A stretch of 47,242 nucleotides of DNA from Bacteroides sp. (GCA_014802445.1 JAAVCF010000001.1:1-47242); one strand, 5' to 3'; shown: positions 30,007-39,976, numbered from the stretch's first letter. Translations and numbers: made by a program. Notes: generated by a model not told the origin, from the letters alone.

Positions 30007-30987
30007 ATGACTCTTGTGACTTTTGATGAACTCAGAGAGGAGATGAACGCCCTCGGCCGCGCAGGCGCTCCGTTTGTGTGGGGCGTGGACTATGACTGCC
30101 GGCGCGGCTTCATCCTCCGCCAGCCCTTTGCGCCCTCCGAGATCATGTGGGAGATTCACGGCAGGGGTAATGCGCCCCGCTCCACCGCTGCCCGCCCCGC
30201 TCCGCAACTGCGCATCAAGCAGGCTGTTGACTATCATCGCTATGCGGAGATGTTTGCCACCCTGCGCGGCGGATTGCTGCGCGGCGACTCCTTTCTGGCC
30301 AACCTCACGGCGCCAACGGAGGTGGAGTGCACCGCGGGGCTCTACGACGTGTTTCGCCACTCCTCCGCACCCTTCAAGCTGCTTATAGCCGACGAGTTTG
30401 TGTGCTTCTCGCCCGAGCCCTTCGTGACCATTGACAACGGCAGGATATCCACCTTTCCGATGAAAGGCACCATTGATGCCACCCTCCCCGACGCCGAGCG
30501 CCGACTGATGGAGGACTACAAAGAGACCTGCGAGCACTTCACCATCGTTGACCTCATGCGCAACGACCTCAACATGGTGGCCGAGGATGTCAGCGTGGCG
30601 CGCCTGCGCTATGTGGAGAGCATAGCCACAGCTTCCGGAAGCATCCTCCAGACAAGCTCTGAAATCACCGGTCAAATCCCTCACGACAAGCGCTTTGACT
30701 TTGGCGATATCATCCTGCCTTTGCTCCCGGCGGGAAGCATCACCGGAGCGCCCAAACGCGCCACAGTGAACCTCATAGCCCGCTCGGAAATAGCCCCGAG
30801 GGAATGGTACACAGGAGTGTTCGGCTACTTCGACGGCCGCGTCATGCAGTCGGCTGTGATGATTCGCTGCCTCCAGCACGGCGCCGATGGGCGCCTCTAC
30901 TTCCACAGCGGCGGGGGAGTGACAGTCAACAGCCACTGCCGCGAAGAGTACGATGAACTGCTCACCAAAGTCTACCTAACCAAATGA
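30007..30987 (+). CDS. pabB: Aminodeoxychorismate synthase component I
   Basis: About 326 residues of the chorismate-binding enzyme family. Motifs: FLANLTAPTEV, KGTIDATLPDAERRL, HFTIVDLMRNDLNMVAEDVS VARLRYVESI (core active-site region), LLPAGSITGAPKRATVNLIA, YTGVFGYFDG and YFHSGGGVTVNS. It adds ammonia from PabA to chorismate to make aminodeoxychorismate for folate synthesis. The start at 30007 (MTLVTFDELREE) is used because the alternative TTG at 29965 lies within the -7 element. It is shorter than PabB proteins with a full TrpE-like N-domain, as often in Bacteroidetes. Confidence 0.9.
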   Translation: MTLVTFDELREEMNALGRAGAPFVWGVDYDCRRGFILRQPFAPSEIMWEIHGRGNAPRSTAARPAPQLRIKQAVDYHRYAEMFATLRGGLLRGDSFLANLTAPTEVECTAGLYDVFRHSSAPFKLLIADEFVCFSPEPFVTIDNGRISTFPMKGTIDATLPDAERRLMEDYKETCEHFTIVDLMRNDLNMVAEDVSVARLRYVESIATASGSILQTSSEITGQIPHDKRFDFGDIILPLLPAGSITGAPKRATVNLIARSEIAPREWYTGVFGYFDGRVMQSAVMIRCLQHGADGRLYFHSGGGVTVNSHCREEYDELLTKVYLTK

Positions 30988-31613
30988 GCCTCTACATCGA
31001 AACCATCCGCCTGGAGCACTGCCGCTTCCACCACCTGCCCCTCCACCGGCAGCGCATGTCCGCCACCATCAGCGAAGCTTTCGGCAGCCATGCCGCCGAG
31101 CCTCTGCTCGAAGCCGCCCTCCGCACAGTGAGCATCCCCGGGTCAGGGCTCTATAAATGCCGCGTGACCTACGACACCGTCATCCACCAAATTGACCTCG
31201 AGCCTTACACTCCGCGCCCCGTCAGGACCCTCAGAATCGTAAATGCACCGTCATCGCTTGACTATCACCTCAAAAGCGCCGACCGCACCGCCCTTACCCG
31301 CCTCGCCGCCCTCCGCGGCACCTGCGACGAAATAATCATAGTGAAAAACGGCCTGATAACCGACACCACCTACACCAACCTCCTCTTCAAAGCCCCCGAG
31401 GCCATCTACACACCCCGCACCCCGCTGCTCCGCGGAACCATGCGGCAACAGTTACTCGACTCCGGCCTCATCATCCCCACTGACCTCACACCCTCCGACA
31501 TAACCCCCGGCAACCCACTCGGAATCACCCACGCCATCCTCATAAACGCCATGATGTCGCCTGAGAAAGCCCCTGCGGTGGCCGTGACCGACATCACCTT
31601 TCAAACCCTCTAA
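30984..31613 (+). CDS. pabC: Aminodeoxychorismate lyase (class IV aminotransferase fold)
   Basis: 209 residues of the PLP class IV family. IETIRLEHCRFHHLPLHRQR MS replaces the usual start; LDYHLKSADRTAL contains the PLP-binding Lys, and DEIIIVKNGLITDTTYTNLL is the characteristic family segment that binds cofactor and substrate. It splits aminodeoxychorismate into 4-aminobenzoate and pyruvate. It overlaps pabB by ATGA, so the two are coupled. It is shorter than typical PabC (about 270 residues), a common feature of this Bacteroidetes form. Confidence 0.83.
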   Translation: MSLYIETIRLEHCRFHHLPLHRQRMSATISEAFGSHAAEPLLEAALRTVSIPGSGLYKCRVTYDTVIHQIDLEPYTPRPVRTLRIVNAPSSLDYHLKSADRTALTRLAALRGTCDEIIIVKNGLITDTTYTNLLFKAPEAIYTPRTPLLRGTMRQQLLDSGLIIPTDLTPSDITPGNPLGITHAILINAMMSPEKAPAVAVTDITFQTL

Positions 31614-31628
31614 CCCTCTATCACACAG

Positions 31629-32417
31629 ATGAACATCATAGAAGCAATGACCCTGCGCCGGTCAGTGAGAAACTTCAACGGCGAAAGCCTCTCCCCCGCC
31701 CTGCGCGCCGAGCTTGCCCAAACGGCCTCCGAAACCACATCGCCCTTCGGCGGCAGCGTCACCATCCGCATGAAGGACTTTGACCTCAAAAACGGCTATA
31801 AACCCTCCACCTACGGCATGATACGCGGCGCCGAGACCTATTTCCTGATGGGCATAGGCTCAGACGAAGCCTCAGCCCTCTCGGCAGGTTTCCGCTTCGA
31901 ACAAGTAGTGCTCAAAGCCTGCATGCTCGGGCTCGGCACCTGCTGGATTGGCGGCACATTCAAGGGGTCAAGCTTCGACAGCGGCCAGACATGGCCCGAC
32001 GGCGAAAGCCTGAAGATTGTGTGTCCCGTGGGCACGGAAGCCAAATCCGTCAGAGACAAGCTTCTGCGCGCCGCCTTCGGGAGCACCCGCCGCAAACCCT
32101 TCGACACCCTCTTTTTCAGCGGCGACTTCTCCACCCCCGTCAGCGCCGACAATCGCTTCCACCATGCCCTCGAGATGCTCCGGCTGGCTCCGTCATCAAC
32201 CAATTCGCAGCCATGGCGCGCTGTCACCGACGGACACCACGTGCACTTCTATTGCGCTGACAAAGGCCCCTTTGCCGTGCTTGACACCGGCATTGCCCTG
32301 TGCCACTTCTATGAGACCCTGCGCTATGAGAACCGCCGAGGCAGCTTCGCCAAACTCACCGACAGCCCCGCTCCTCCAGCCGGACTGCGCTATCTGGTGA
32401 GCTACACCGAAGAGTAA
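31629..32417 (+). CDS. Nitroreductase-family protein
   Basis: 262 residues. It starts MNIIEAMTLRRSVRNFNGES, the classic nitroreductase N-terminal 'RRSVR.F' that binds the FMN phosphate. GFRFEQVVLKACMLGLGTCW IGG and LRLAPSSTNSQPWRAV are the other FMN-contacting segments. The order of blocks (a first half with FEQVVLKA and a second with SSTNSQPW) matches the long Bacteroidetes/Clostridia type in which two related halves fill the fold. It would reduce a quinone, nitro or enone substrate with NAD(P)H. It is probably the last gene of the pab operon (15-base gap). Confidence 0.83.
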   Translation: MNIIEAMTLRRSVRNFNGESLSPALRAELAQTASETTSPFGGSVTIRMKDFDLKNGYKPSTYGMIRGAETYFLMGIGSDEASALSAGFRFEQVVLKACMLGLGTCWIGGTFKGSSFDSGQTWPDGESLKIVCPVGTEAKSVRDKLLRAAFGSTRRKPFDTLFFSGDFSTPVSADNRFHHALEMLRLAPSSTNSQPWRAVTDGHHVHFYCADKGPFAVLDTGIALCHFYETLRYENRRGSFAKLTDSPAPPAGLRYLVSYTEE

Positions 32418-32425
32418 GACCAACC

Positions 32426-34927
32426 TTAATCACTGGCCTTGATGAACCGCCCCGTCACGCTGCTGCTGTCAGCGGCAATCTGAGCCGGAGTGCCCGTGGC
32501 CACAATGCGTCCCCCGGCATCGCCTCCGCCGGGACCCATGTCGATGATATAGTCTGCATTCTCAATCACGTCAAGGTCATGCTCAATGACCACCACCGTG
32601 GCTCCCAGCGCGATAAGCCGGCGAAACACCTCAATAAGTTTCCTGACATCCAGCGGATGGAGGCCAATGGTGGGCTCGTCAAACACGAACAGAGCATCGT
32701 CCTGCTCGCGCCCCATCTCCGTGGCCAGCTTCAGGCGCTGCGCCTCGCCGCCCGACAAGCTCGGAGTGGCCTCACCCAGCGTGAGATAGCCCAGGCCCAG
32801 CGACTCAAGGGTGGAAAGGCGCGCCGCAACCGTGCGGTGAGCCCCACACTTCTCAATGGCCTGCTCCACATCCTCATCCATCAGCTCCGGCAGTGACACC
32901 TCATGGCCGGAAGCGTCCGGGATGCGCAGTGACCACGCATCCTTGGAATAGCGCGAGCCCTTACACTCCGGACAAGGGATGTCAACATCCGGCAGGAACT
33001 GCACGTCAAGACTCACCGTGCCCGTGCCGTCGCACACCGGACAGCGCAGGCTGCCCGTGTTATACGAAAAGTCACCCGCCTTGAGTCCGCGGGCCTTGGC
33101 CTGCGGCGAGCGCGCGAAGATTTTGCGCAAGTCGTCATGGATGTTGGCATAGGTGGCCACAGTGGAGCGCACATTGGCCCCGATTGGAGTGGAGTCAATG
33201 AGCTTCACCTGCCTGATGCCCGGCGCGCTCACCCGCTCCACATGGTCAGGCAGCGCTCCTCCCCCCACGGCAGCCTGGAGCGCCGGCACGAGGCTCTCCA
33301 GCACCATAGTGGTCTTTCCCGAGCCTGACACACCCGTCACCACCGTAAGGCGCCCCTTGGGGATGGCCACCTCCAGCGGGCGGACAGTGTGAATGGCACG
33401 CGTGGTCATCTCAATCCGCCCCTCGGCAAAGAGTGAATCCGCAGGCACCGGCGGTGTGAGCCGTCCCCCCTCCTTGCCCGCCAGAAACGGTCCTATGTGC
33501 GACTCCGGGTCACGCTCAATCTCCTTCACCGTGCCCTGCGCAATAATGCGGCCGCCATTGACGCCCGCACCGGGTCCCAGCTCGATAAGCCAGTCGGCAT
33601 CGCTGAGAATCTGAGTGTCATGGTCAACGAGCACCACCGAATTGCCATCCTCAATGAGGTCACGCATCACCCCCTTGAGCCCGTTGATGTTGGCCGGATG
33701 CAGTCCAATCGACGGCTCGTCGAGCACATAGAGAATCCCGGTGGTGCGATTTCTCACCACCCGTGCCAGCTGCATCCTCTGGCGCTCACCGGTGGAGAGA
33801 GTGGCGCTCGCACGGTCAAGGCTCAGATAGCCCAATCCCAGGTCCACCAGCCTCCGTGCCGTGAGCAGGAAAGCCTCGCCGATATTCTCGGCCATGCGGC
33901 GCATCTCAGGGGGCAACGTTTCCGGCACCCCCTTCACCCACTCAATGGCCTCGGTGAGAGTCATGGCCGTGGCCACATCGAGCCCTATCCCCGCCACTCG
34001 TGGCGCCCGGGCCTCCTCCGACAGCCTCGATCCGCCGCAACAAGGACACACCTCACTCTTGAGAAACTTCTCCACGCGCTTCATCCCCTTCTCATCGGTC
34101 ACCTTGGCCAGCGCATTCTCCACAGTGTAAACAGCGTTATAGAACGTGAAATCAAGCTCGGCAGCCGTCTGTGTCTTCTTGGCTTTATAGAGAATAGTGC
34201 GCTTCTCAGCCGGCCCGTTAAACACAATGTCGCGCTCTCGCTCCGTCAGCTCGCTGAAAGGCACATCGGTGCGCACCCCCATTGCCCTACACACATCCGT
34301 CATCAGTGACCACATCAGGCTCTTCCACGGTGCCACAGCGCCCTCATCAATGCTCAGCGACTCGTCAGGCACAAGCGTGGAGCGGTCAACCGTCATCACC
34401 ACCCCCGTGCCGCCGCACTTCTGACACGCACCAGTGCTGTTAAACGCCAGCTGCTCCGCACCCGGCCCGAAGAAATGCGTCCCGCACGTGCCGCACACAA
34501 TCTCGCGCTCCGCAGCCACATCCAGCGTCGGCTCATGATAAGAGCCACACTGCGGACACCTGTGGCTCGCCACCCTCGAGAACAGCAGGCGCAGACTATT
34601 GAGCAGCTCCGTGCCCGTGCCGAAAGTGCTCCTCACCCCCGGCACTCCGGGCCGCTGATGAAGCGCCACGGCCGCCGGCACATAGCGGATTTCATCCACA
34701 TCAGCCCTCGGTGCCTGCGAGATTCGCCGCCGGGTGTAAGTGGACAGAGCCTCAAGATAGCGGCGCGACCCCTCGGCATAGAGCACGCCCAGAGCCAGCG
34801 ACGACTTGCCCGAGCCCGACACACCAGCCACACCCACAATCCTGCCCAGAGGCACATCCACATCAATATTTCTCAGATTGTGAACCCTCGCACCGCGAAT
34901 CTCTATTTTATCGTGCTTATTATTCAT
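32426..34927 (-). CDS. UvrA-like ABC ATPase lacking canonical excinuclease partner features (UvrA2-like)
   Basis: 833 residues, about 100 shorter than UvrA. Two ABC modules are present, with Walker A GVAGVSGSGKSSLAL near residue 35 and VVTGVSGSGKTTMV later, signatures TLSTGERQRMQLA and SLSGGEAQRLKLA, and Walker B LYVLDEPSIGLHP and LFVFDEPTIGLHP. Zinc-finger CxxC pairs occur (HRCPQCGSYHE, CGTCGTHF, CPCCGG, CPVCDGTG, CPECKG). The shortened first half, missing most of the UvrB-binding region, fits class II UvrA proteins linked to DNA damage tolerance or drug resistance. It has its own -7 element. Confidence 0.85.
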   Translation of the reverse strand: MNNKHDKIEIRGARVHNLRNIDVDVPLGRIVGVAGVSGSGKSSLALGVLYAEGSRRYLEALSTYTRRRISQAPRADVDEIRYVPAAVALHQRPGVPGVRSTFGTGTELLNSLRLLFSRVASHRCPQCGSYHEPTLDVAAEREIVCGTCGTHFFGPGAEQLAFNSTGACQKCGGTGVVMTVDRSTLVPDESLSIDEGAVAPWKSLMWSLMTDVCRAMGVRTDVPFSELTERERDIVFNGPAEKRTILYKAKKTQTAAELDFTFYNAVYTVENALAKVTDEKGMKRVEKFLKSEVCPCCGGSRLSEEARAPRVAGIGLDVATAMTLTEAIEWVKGVPETLPPEMRRMAENIGEAFLLTARRLVDLGLGYLSLDRASATLSTGERQRMQLARVVRNRTTGILYVLDEPSIGLHPANINGLKGVMRDLIEDGNSVVLVDHDTQILSDADWLIELGPGAGVNGGRIIAQGTVKEIERDPESHIGPFLAGKEGGRLTPPVPADSLFAEGRIEMTTRAIHTVRPLEVAIPKGRLTVVTGVSGSGKTTMVLESLVPALQAAVGGGALPDHVERVSAPGIRQVKLIDSTPIGANVRSTVATYANIHDDLRKIFARSPQAKARGLKAGDFSYNTGSLRCPVCDGTGTVSLDVQFLPDVDIPCPECKGSRYSKDAWSLRIPDASGHEVSLPELMDEDVEQAIEKCGAHRTVAARLSTLESLGLGYLTLGEATPSLSGGEAQRLKLATEMGREQDDALFVFDEPTIGLHPLDVRKLIEVFRRLIALGATVVVIEHDLDVIENADYIIDMGPGGGDAGGRIVATGTPAQIAADSSSVTGRFIKASD

Positions 34928-34954
34928 GATTTCTTGCGTAACACCGTTTAACCC

Positions 34955-34962
34955 CCAAAATT
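34955..34962 (-). promoter_or_regulatory. -7 element for the UvrA-like gene
   Basis: The minus strand reads TAATTTTG, an exact TAnnTTTG match, with a predicted leader of about 24 bases before the ATG at 34927. Confidence 0.5.
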
Positions 34963-35032
34963 ACCACTTTTCCACAACAAAAACGGACATCCTGCCACAA
35001 AACGGAGCTGACAGCTCCCCCTCAAACGTCAA

Positions 35033-35063
35033 GCGGCCCCTGCTCGCAATGAACAGGGGCCGC
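35033..35063 (-). terminator. Terminator-like hairpin after susD
   Basis: A perfect 10-bp GC-rich stem GCGGCCCCTG (35033-35042 with 35054-35063) lies 21 bases past the stop codon of the SusD gene. The following minus-strand sequence has only a weak T content, so efficiency is uncertain. Confidence 0.55.
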
Positions 35064-35083
35064 CGGATTATGAATGGGTTAAA

Positions 35084-36694
35084 TTAATAACCGGGGTTCT
35101 GGATAATGTTGGGGTTCTGATCGATTTCTTCCTTGGGATAAGGGAGAAGTTCGTTCACACCCTTCTTGAAGCCGTAAGAGGGACTTGAAGCAGCATCGGG
35201 CACGAGAATCCAGTTGCCGTTGGCGTCGATATCGAGCATCTCGATGTTCTTGCCCTGATCCTTGAGCACGTCGTAAGCATCGCCCCAACGCACGAGGTCA
35301 AGGTAACGCTGGCCTTCCATACAGAGCTCAACCTGACGCTCGAGTTTAATCTTGGCGAGGTCAATTGAGGTGAGAGGAGTAACCTTAGCACGAGTGCGCA
35401 CCTCGTTAACATACTGGAGAGCCTTGCCGGTGTTACCGCTCTGGAAGTTAGCCTCGGCAGCGCTCAGGAGCACTTCGGCGTAACGCATGAAGCGGAAGTT
35501 GTTGGCGGGGAAGGGCGACCAGCCGCCCCAGTTGAGGGCAACGTCTGACCACTGGTAGCGGTTCTTCCAGCCACACCACAGACCGTGGCCGTGGGCGGGA
35601 GCCTGCTCCTTCTTAGCGATACCCATCACGTTTTCAACGTAATTCTGGTCCTTAACGATAGAATAGAGACGATAGGTGTCATCGCCGTCACACTTCTTGA
35701 TAGCCTCAACGAGAGCACCCTGAGGATTGAAGAAGCCATAACCGGTGGTGTTGAAGTCGTCAAAACCTGCGGCAAGGTTGGTGAAGTCAAAGAAATCCTC
35801 ACGCCAGCCAGCGTAGATGTAGACATAGCTCATCAGCTGAGGAGCGGTGGCATCGCTCTGGCCGGGAGGGCAGTTGATTTCGAAGATACCCTCGTCGCTC
35901 CAGTTAGAAGCAGCCTTGATGATGTCCTCATATTCGCCATCATAGAGAGCATACTTGCCTGAAGAGATCACCTTTTCAAGCTCGGTGGCAGCTTCTTCAT
36001 ACTTGCCCTGGAAAAGGAGAGCCTTGCCAAGGAAAGCCTGAGCGGCACCGAGAGTACAGTGAGCGGCATTTTCCTTATCGCCCAGACCGGTCTTCTCGGG
36101 GAGGTTGCCGGTGTTGATGGCGTGGCGGAAGTCCTTCACAGCCTGCTCGAGCATGGCACCCTTTTCAGAGTTAGCCACTGAGCCGTATTCATCGGGAGTG
36201 AGAACGTGGTCAACGATAGGAGGATTGCCCCAGAGCACGCCGAGATAGAATTCAGCCCAGCCGCGGAGGAAGTAAGCCTCGGCAACACACTGCTTCATGT
36301 AAGGAGTGGCGTCCTCTTTATTCTCGAGAGCTTCGATGAGCACATTCGAGAGATAGATGAGACGATAGGAGAATGAGTAGATGTTCTTGACCTTATCGTT
36401 CTCGGTTGAGATATAGAAACCTGAGAACTGGTGGAGACCGGGCTGGTCACCTGAGTTTGCACCGCCGGGCCAAACGTCGTCAGAGAGACAGTTGATTGAC
36501 TCGATGATCTCAAACGCCATGTTGTTGATGTAGGACATACACAGGGCCAGACCTGTGGCTGCCTCTTCGTCGGTCGAGTAATAACCGGCAGTCTCGTACA
36601 CACCCTTCTGGGGAATGTCAAGCTGGTCGCTACAGCTGGTGGCACAGAGGCCCATTGACGCAGCCGCGAGCATTGCATATAGTGATTTTCTCAT
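35084..36694 (-). CDS. SusD/RagB-family glycan-binding lipoprotein
   Basis: 536 residues with a lipoprotein signal (CATSCSDQ, lipidated Cys21). SusD features include DIPQKGVYETAGYYSTDEEA at the N-terminus, KQCVAEAYFLRGWAEFYLGVLWGNPPI, LGKALLFQGKYEEAATELEKV (TPR-like helices), RYAEVLLSAAEANFQSG, and the closing RQVELCMEGQRYLDLVRWG... with EIDQNPNIIQNPGY. It caps the SusC channel at the cell surface and delivers the glycan. It lies 21 bases after susC and presumably partners it. Confidence 0.94.
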   Translation of the reverse strand: MRKSLYAMLAAASMGLCATSCSDQLDIPQKGVYETAGYYSTDEEAATGLALCMSYINNMAFEIIESINCLSDDVWPGGANSGDQPGLHQFSGFYISTENDKVKNIYSFSYRLIYLSNVLIEALENKEDATPYMKQCVAEAYFLRGWAEFYLGVLWGNPPIVDHVLTPDEYGSVANSEKGAMLEQAVKDFRHAINTGNLPEKTGLGDKENAAHCTLGAAQAFLGKALLFQGKYEEAATELEKVISSGKYALYDGEYEDIIKAASNWSDEGIFEINCPPGQSDATAPQLMSYVYIYAGWREDFFDFTNLAAGFDDFNTTGYGFFNPQGALVEAIKKCDGDDTYRLYSIVKDQNYVENVMGIAKKEQAPAHGHGLWCGWKNRYQWSDVALNWGGWSPFPANNFRFMRYAEVLLSAAEANFQSGNTGKALQYVNEVRTRAKVTPLTSIDLAKIKLERQVELCMEGQRYLDLVRWGDAYDVLKDQGKNIEMLDIDANGNWILVPDAASSPSYGFKKGVNELLPYPKEEIDQNPNIIQNPGY

Positions 36695-36715
36695 TGTGGT
36701 AATGGTTAAAAGGTG

Positions 36716-39700
36716 TTAGAAAGTAACATTGAAACCTACGCTGACCTTCTTGGTGACGGGATAACCACCCCAGTCGAGACCCTGCATATTGCCTGTGCCG
36801 GCTGAGACTTCGGGATCGAGGCCGGGATAGGAAGTGAAGGTGAAGAAGTCATCAAGAGAAACGTAAGCACGGAAGTTTTCTACGAAAATCTTCTTGGTGA
36901 TGTTCTTGGGCAGGGTGTAACCGAGCTGGATCTGACGAATCTTAAAGAAAGAAGCGTTGTAGACCATAGCTGAAGAGAAGAGGTAACGTTCTGCGTCGGT
37001 GCCCTGGTTGATAGCGGCAGCCGCGGGGATTGAACCGTTGTGGTTGTCCTCGGTCCAGCGGTCGGTGTAGAACACGTCGGTCATACGGTTAGAGGTCAGA
37101 CGGTCCTGACGCTGGATGCCCATGTAGATTTCGTTGCCGAACTGGCCTGAACCCTGGATGTTAAGGTCGATGCCCTTGTAAGCGAGGTTGATGTTCAGAC
37201 CGAGAGTAACGTCGGGGATAGCGTCGCCGATGTTGGTCTTGTCATTTTCCTCAGGAGCGTCGGTAACGGTGGGTTCGCCGTCGCGGATCACGTTGTAGAG
37301 AGCGCGGCCGGTTTCGGGATCAACACCTGCATAGTCATAGCCATAGAAGTGCCATACCTTTTCGCCAACTTCGAAACGGGTAACAACCTGGTTAGAGAAT
37401 GAAGCACCGTTGATGATGGGCACTGAGGGATGGAGCTTGGTCACGCGGTTCTTAAGGGTTGAAACGTTGGCGCTCACTGCGTAGCGGAAGTCGCCTACGC
37501 GGTCCTGCCAGCCGATTTCCACTTCGACACCTTCGTTGAGCACGCTACCGGCGTTGATGGGAGAGGTCACACCACCGAGTGAGAGGGTGGGAACCACACC
37601 GTAAACGAGCAGGTCGTCGGTCACCTTGTGGAAGTAGTCAAAGCCCAGAGACAGGCGGCTGTTGAAGAAGCGGGCGTCGAAGCCGAGGTCCCACTGAGTC
37701 ATGGTTTCCCAAGAGAGTTCGTTGTTACCCATGGTGGTGGGGCCGTTACCGTTCACCCAGTTGTAGTTACCGCTCTGGTTGGTGTCCCAGGTCCAGATGG
37801 CGTTGTTCCACTGACCCCAGCCGTAGTTGCCTGCAGCGAACGGACCGATTACAGAGTTGTAGACATAGCCGCCGAGGGGAGCCACAGAACCGTTCTTACC
37901 CCAAGAGAAGCGAATCTTTAAGAAGTCAAGAGCGGGACGTGACCAGCCCATGAAGTCTTCCTGAGAGAGTGTCCAGCCGGCGCTGACTGCGGGGAAGTAA
38001 CCCCAACGGTTGTCAACGGGAAGCTTAGAGTTGTCATAAGCATCACCACGGAGTGAAGCCTGGATCATATACTTGTTGGCATAGGTGTAACCCACGCGGC
38101 CGAACCAAGAATACTGGGTGGAAACATTTTCGCCACCGCCTACACCCTTGTCAGCGCCTGCGTTAGCATAGTCAAGGTAGCCCCAGAGTTCGGGGTTGTT
38201 GACGGGGATAGCGGGCACGTCGTCCTTCTGGTTGGCTGAGCCGTAAGTCCATGAGTAAACGTCCTTCTGGAATGAAAGACCGGCCATGGCGGTTACGTTG
38301 TGAACCTCGTTGAAGGTCTGGTTGTAGTTAACGAAGTTTTCCCACTGATAGTAGATGCCGGTTGAGTTCTCAGCATTAATGTTGAGGTTGGGCGAGTTAG
38401 CCTGGGTAGAACCGTAGTAAGGCACTTCGTAGTGTGAATTGTGCTGAGAGGTCAGCTTGTAGCCGAAGCGCGAGGTGAAGGTCAGGGGTGACCAGGGGTT
38501 GAAGATTGCGTAAGCTGAACCGGTCACGTTGAAACCGCTATACTTATCGGTGGCACGGTCACGCATGATGAGGGGGTTGACGTTCTCACCGGTGTAGAAG
38601 GCGGAGATACCGTAGTAGTCGCCGTTAGCCTTGCGGAGGAGTTCTGACTGGTGGTCCATCATCAGAGCGTAGTTGCCGATCTGCTCGGGCGATACTGACA
38701 CGGGAGTCAGAGGATCGAGAGCGTAGACTGAGGTAAGCATGGCGCCCCAGCCGTCAGAGGTTGACACGCTACGAGTCTGCCAGCGCTCGATGATGTTGGT
38801 GGTGCCCACCTTGAACCAAGGCTTGATCTGATAGTCAGCGTTGATGTTACCTGACAGACGCTTGTAATAGTCAGCGTCGCCGCGAACGGGACCGTCGTTA
38901 GTCAGGTAAGAGAGTGAAGCCAGAAGCGAACCGCGTTCGTTGGCACCCTCGAAGGTGAAGGTGTGCTTGAACTGGTTGCCATAAGTGAAGGTCACGTCAA
39001 ACCAGTTGGTGTCGGTCACGCCGTTCCAGCCGTTGGCTGCGAAGGCATCCTGACCAAACACGCCGGCCTCTACCATATACTGAGTGTACTGAGCCGAGTT
39101 GAGCATCTTGGGCTGATGGCCTACGCTCTCGCCTGCCCACTGGAAGTCGTAGCGGATGGAGCCATACTTTTCGCCCTTCTTGGCGCCCTTGGTGGTGATG
39201 AGCACAACACCGTTACCGGCCTGAGCACCGTAGATGGCAGCCGAAGCACCGTCCTTGAGCACTTCGATTGACTCAATCTGGCTGGGGTCGATACCGGAGA
39301 TGTCGCTCAGACGGATACCGTCCACAACATACAGAGGAGCCATGTCAGAGTTAGATGAGTAACCGCGCACACGGATGGTGGGGGTTGAACCGGGAGCGCC
39401 TGAGGTGCTTACAATCTGCACACCTGAGGTCTTACCGGCCATAGCCGCGGTGGGGTTGTTGACGGTGAGGTTCATCAGCTCGTCACCATCAATCTTGGAG
39501 ATTGCGCCGGTGACGTCGCTCTTACGCTGAACGCCGTAACCAACCACAACTACTTCGTCAAGTGCGTTGCTTTCAGATTTGAGAACAACATTGAGCACGC
39601 CGCTCTTTGCAGGAATGGTCTGAGTGGCCATGCCAACATAGCTGAACACGAGCTGCTGGCCATTGTTGGCCTGAAGTGAATACTGACCGTCCATGTCGGT

Positions 39701-39880
39701 ACTGGTACCGTTGGTGGTCCCTTGAATCATGACTGTTACGCCAATCAGGGGCTCACCAGATTCGTCGGTCACTGTTCCGGATGTAGTGAAGCTTTGCGCG
39801 TATGCGCTCATGCCCACAAACCAAAACATAGCCACGGCCATGAATAGCCGCCAGAATGTCTGATGTTTTAAGTTTCCCAT
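36716..39880 (-). CDS. SusC/RagA-family TonB-linked outer-membrane glycan transporter
   Basis: 1054 residues. A signal peptide (AMFWFVGMSAYAQ) precedes a carboxypeptidase-D-like domain (SGTVTDESGEPLIGVTVMIQ, residues about 30-110). The TonB box and plug follow: DEVVVVGYGVQRKSDVTGAI, IRVRGYSSNSDMAPLYVVDG, SIEVLKDGASAAIYGAQAGN GVVLITTKG. The rest is the 22-strand barrel, ending KKVSVGFNVTF. It imports oligosaccharides with energy from TonB. The likely regulator lies upstream on the same strand, and the GH3 enzyme diverges from it. Confidence 0.95.
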   Translation of the reverse strand: MGNLKHQTFWRLFMAVAMFWFVGMSAYAQSFTTSGTVTDESGEPLIGVTVMIQGTTNGTSTDMDGQYSLQANNGQQLVFSYVGMATQTIPAKSGVLNVVLKSESNALDEVVVVGYGVQRKSDVTGAISKIDGDELMNLTVNNPTAAMAGKTSGVQIVSTSGAPGSTPTIRVRGYSSNSDMAPLYVVDGIRLSDISGIDPSQIESIEVLKDGASAAIYGAQAGNGVVLITTKGAKKGEKYGSIRYDFQWAGESVGHQPKMLNSAQYTQYMVEAGVFGQDAFAANGWNGVTDTNWFDVTFTYGNQFKHTFTFEGANERGSLLASLSYLTNDGPVRGDADYYKRLSGNINADYQIKPWFKVGTTNIIERWQTRSVSTSDGWGAMLTSVYALDPLTPVSVSPEQIGNYALMMDHQSELLRKANGDYYGISAFYTGENVNPLIMRDRATDKYSGFNVTGSAYAIFNPWSPLTFTSRFGYKLTSQHNSHYEVPYYGSTQANSPNLNINAENSTGIYYQWENFVNYNQTFNEVHNVTAMAGLSFQKDVYSWTYGSANQKDDVPAIPVNNPELWGYLDYANAGADKGVGGGENVSTQYSWFGRVGYTYANKYMIQASLRGDAYDNSKLPVDNRWGYFPAVSAGWTLSQEDFMGWSRPALDFLKIRFSWGKNGSVAPLGGYVYNSVIGPFAAGNYGWGQWNNAIWTWDTNQSGNYNWVNGNGPTTMGNNELSWETMTQWDLGFDARFFNSRLSLGFDYFHKVTDDLLVYGVVPTLSLGGVTSPINAGSVLNEGVEVEIGWQDRVGDFRYAVSANVSTLKNRVTKLHPSVPIINGASFSNQVVTRFEVGEKVWHFYGYDYAGVDPETGRALYNVIRDGEPTVTDAPEENDKTNIGDAIPDVTLGLNINLAYKGIDLNIQGSGQFGNEIYMGIQRQDRLTSNRMTDVFYTDRWTEDNHNGSIPAAAAINQGTDAERYLFSSAMVYNASFFKIRQIQLGYTLPKNITKKIFVENFRAYVSLDDFFTFTSYPGLDPEVSAGTGNMQGLDWGGYPVTKKVSVGFNVTF

Positions 39881-39968
39881 GCTACAGGATTAAAAGTGGT
39901 TAAAGATTATGTGAATAAAAAATTAGCTGGCAGTTAAGGAAGAAAGATTGCAGTAATTATTCAATTGA

Positions 39969-39976
39969 CAAATTTA
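39969..39976 (-). promoter_or_regulatory. -7 element for the susC-susD operon
   Basis: The minus strand reads TAAATTTG, an exact TAnnTTTG match, giving a leader of about 85 bases before the susC start, long enough for leader-level control as seen at other susC genes. The rest of the 239-base gap upstream of susC holds no gene. Confidence 0.4.

Noticed and set aside
29944-30936. Long minus-strand frame (330 codons) antisense to pabB
   Set aside because: It is the mirror of pabB, whose motifs are unambiguous; the antisense product shows no family resemblance.
33497-34309. Plus-strand frame of 270 codons
   Set aside because: It is a shadow of the UvrA-like gene, with low-complexity composition rich in His, Arg and Leu.
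34928-35083. Possible small RNA between the UvrA-like gene and susD
   Set aside because: Only a promoter for the UvrA-like gene and a hairpin after susD are visible; no independent promoter-terminator pair.
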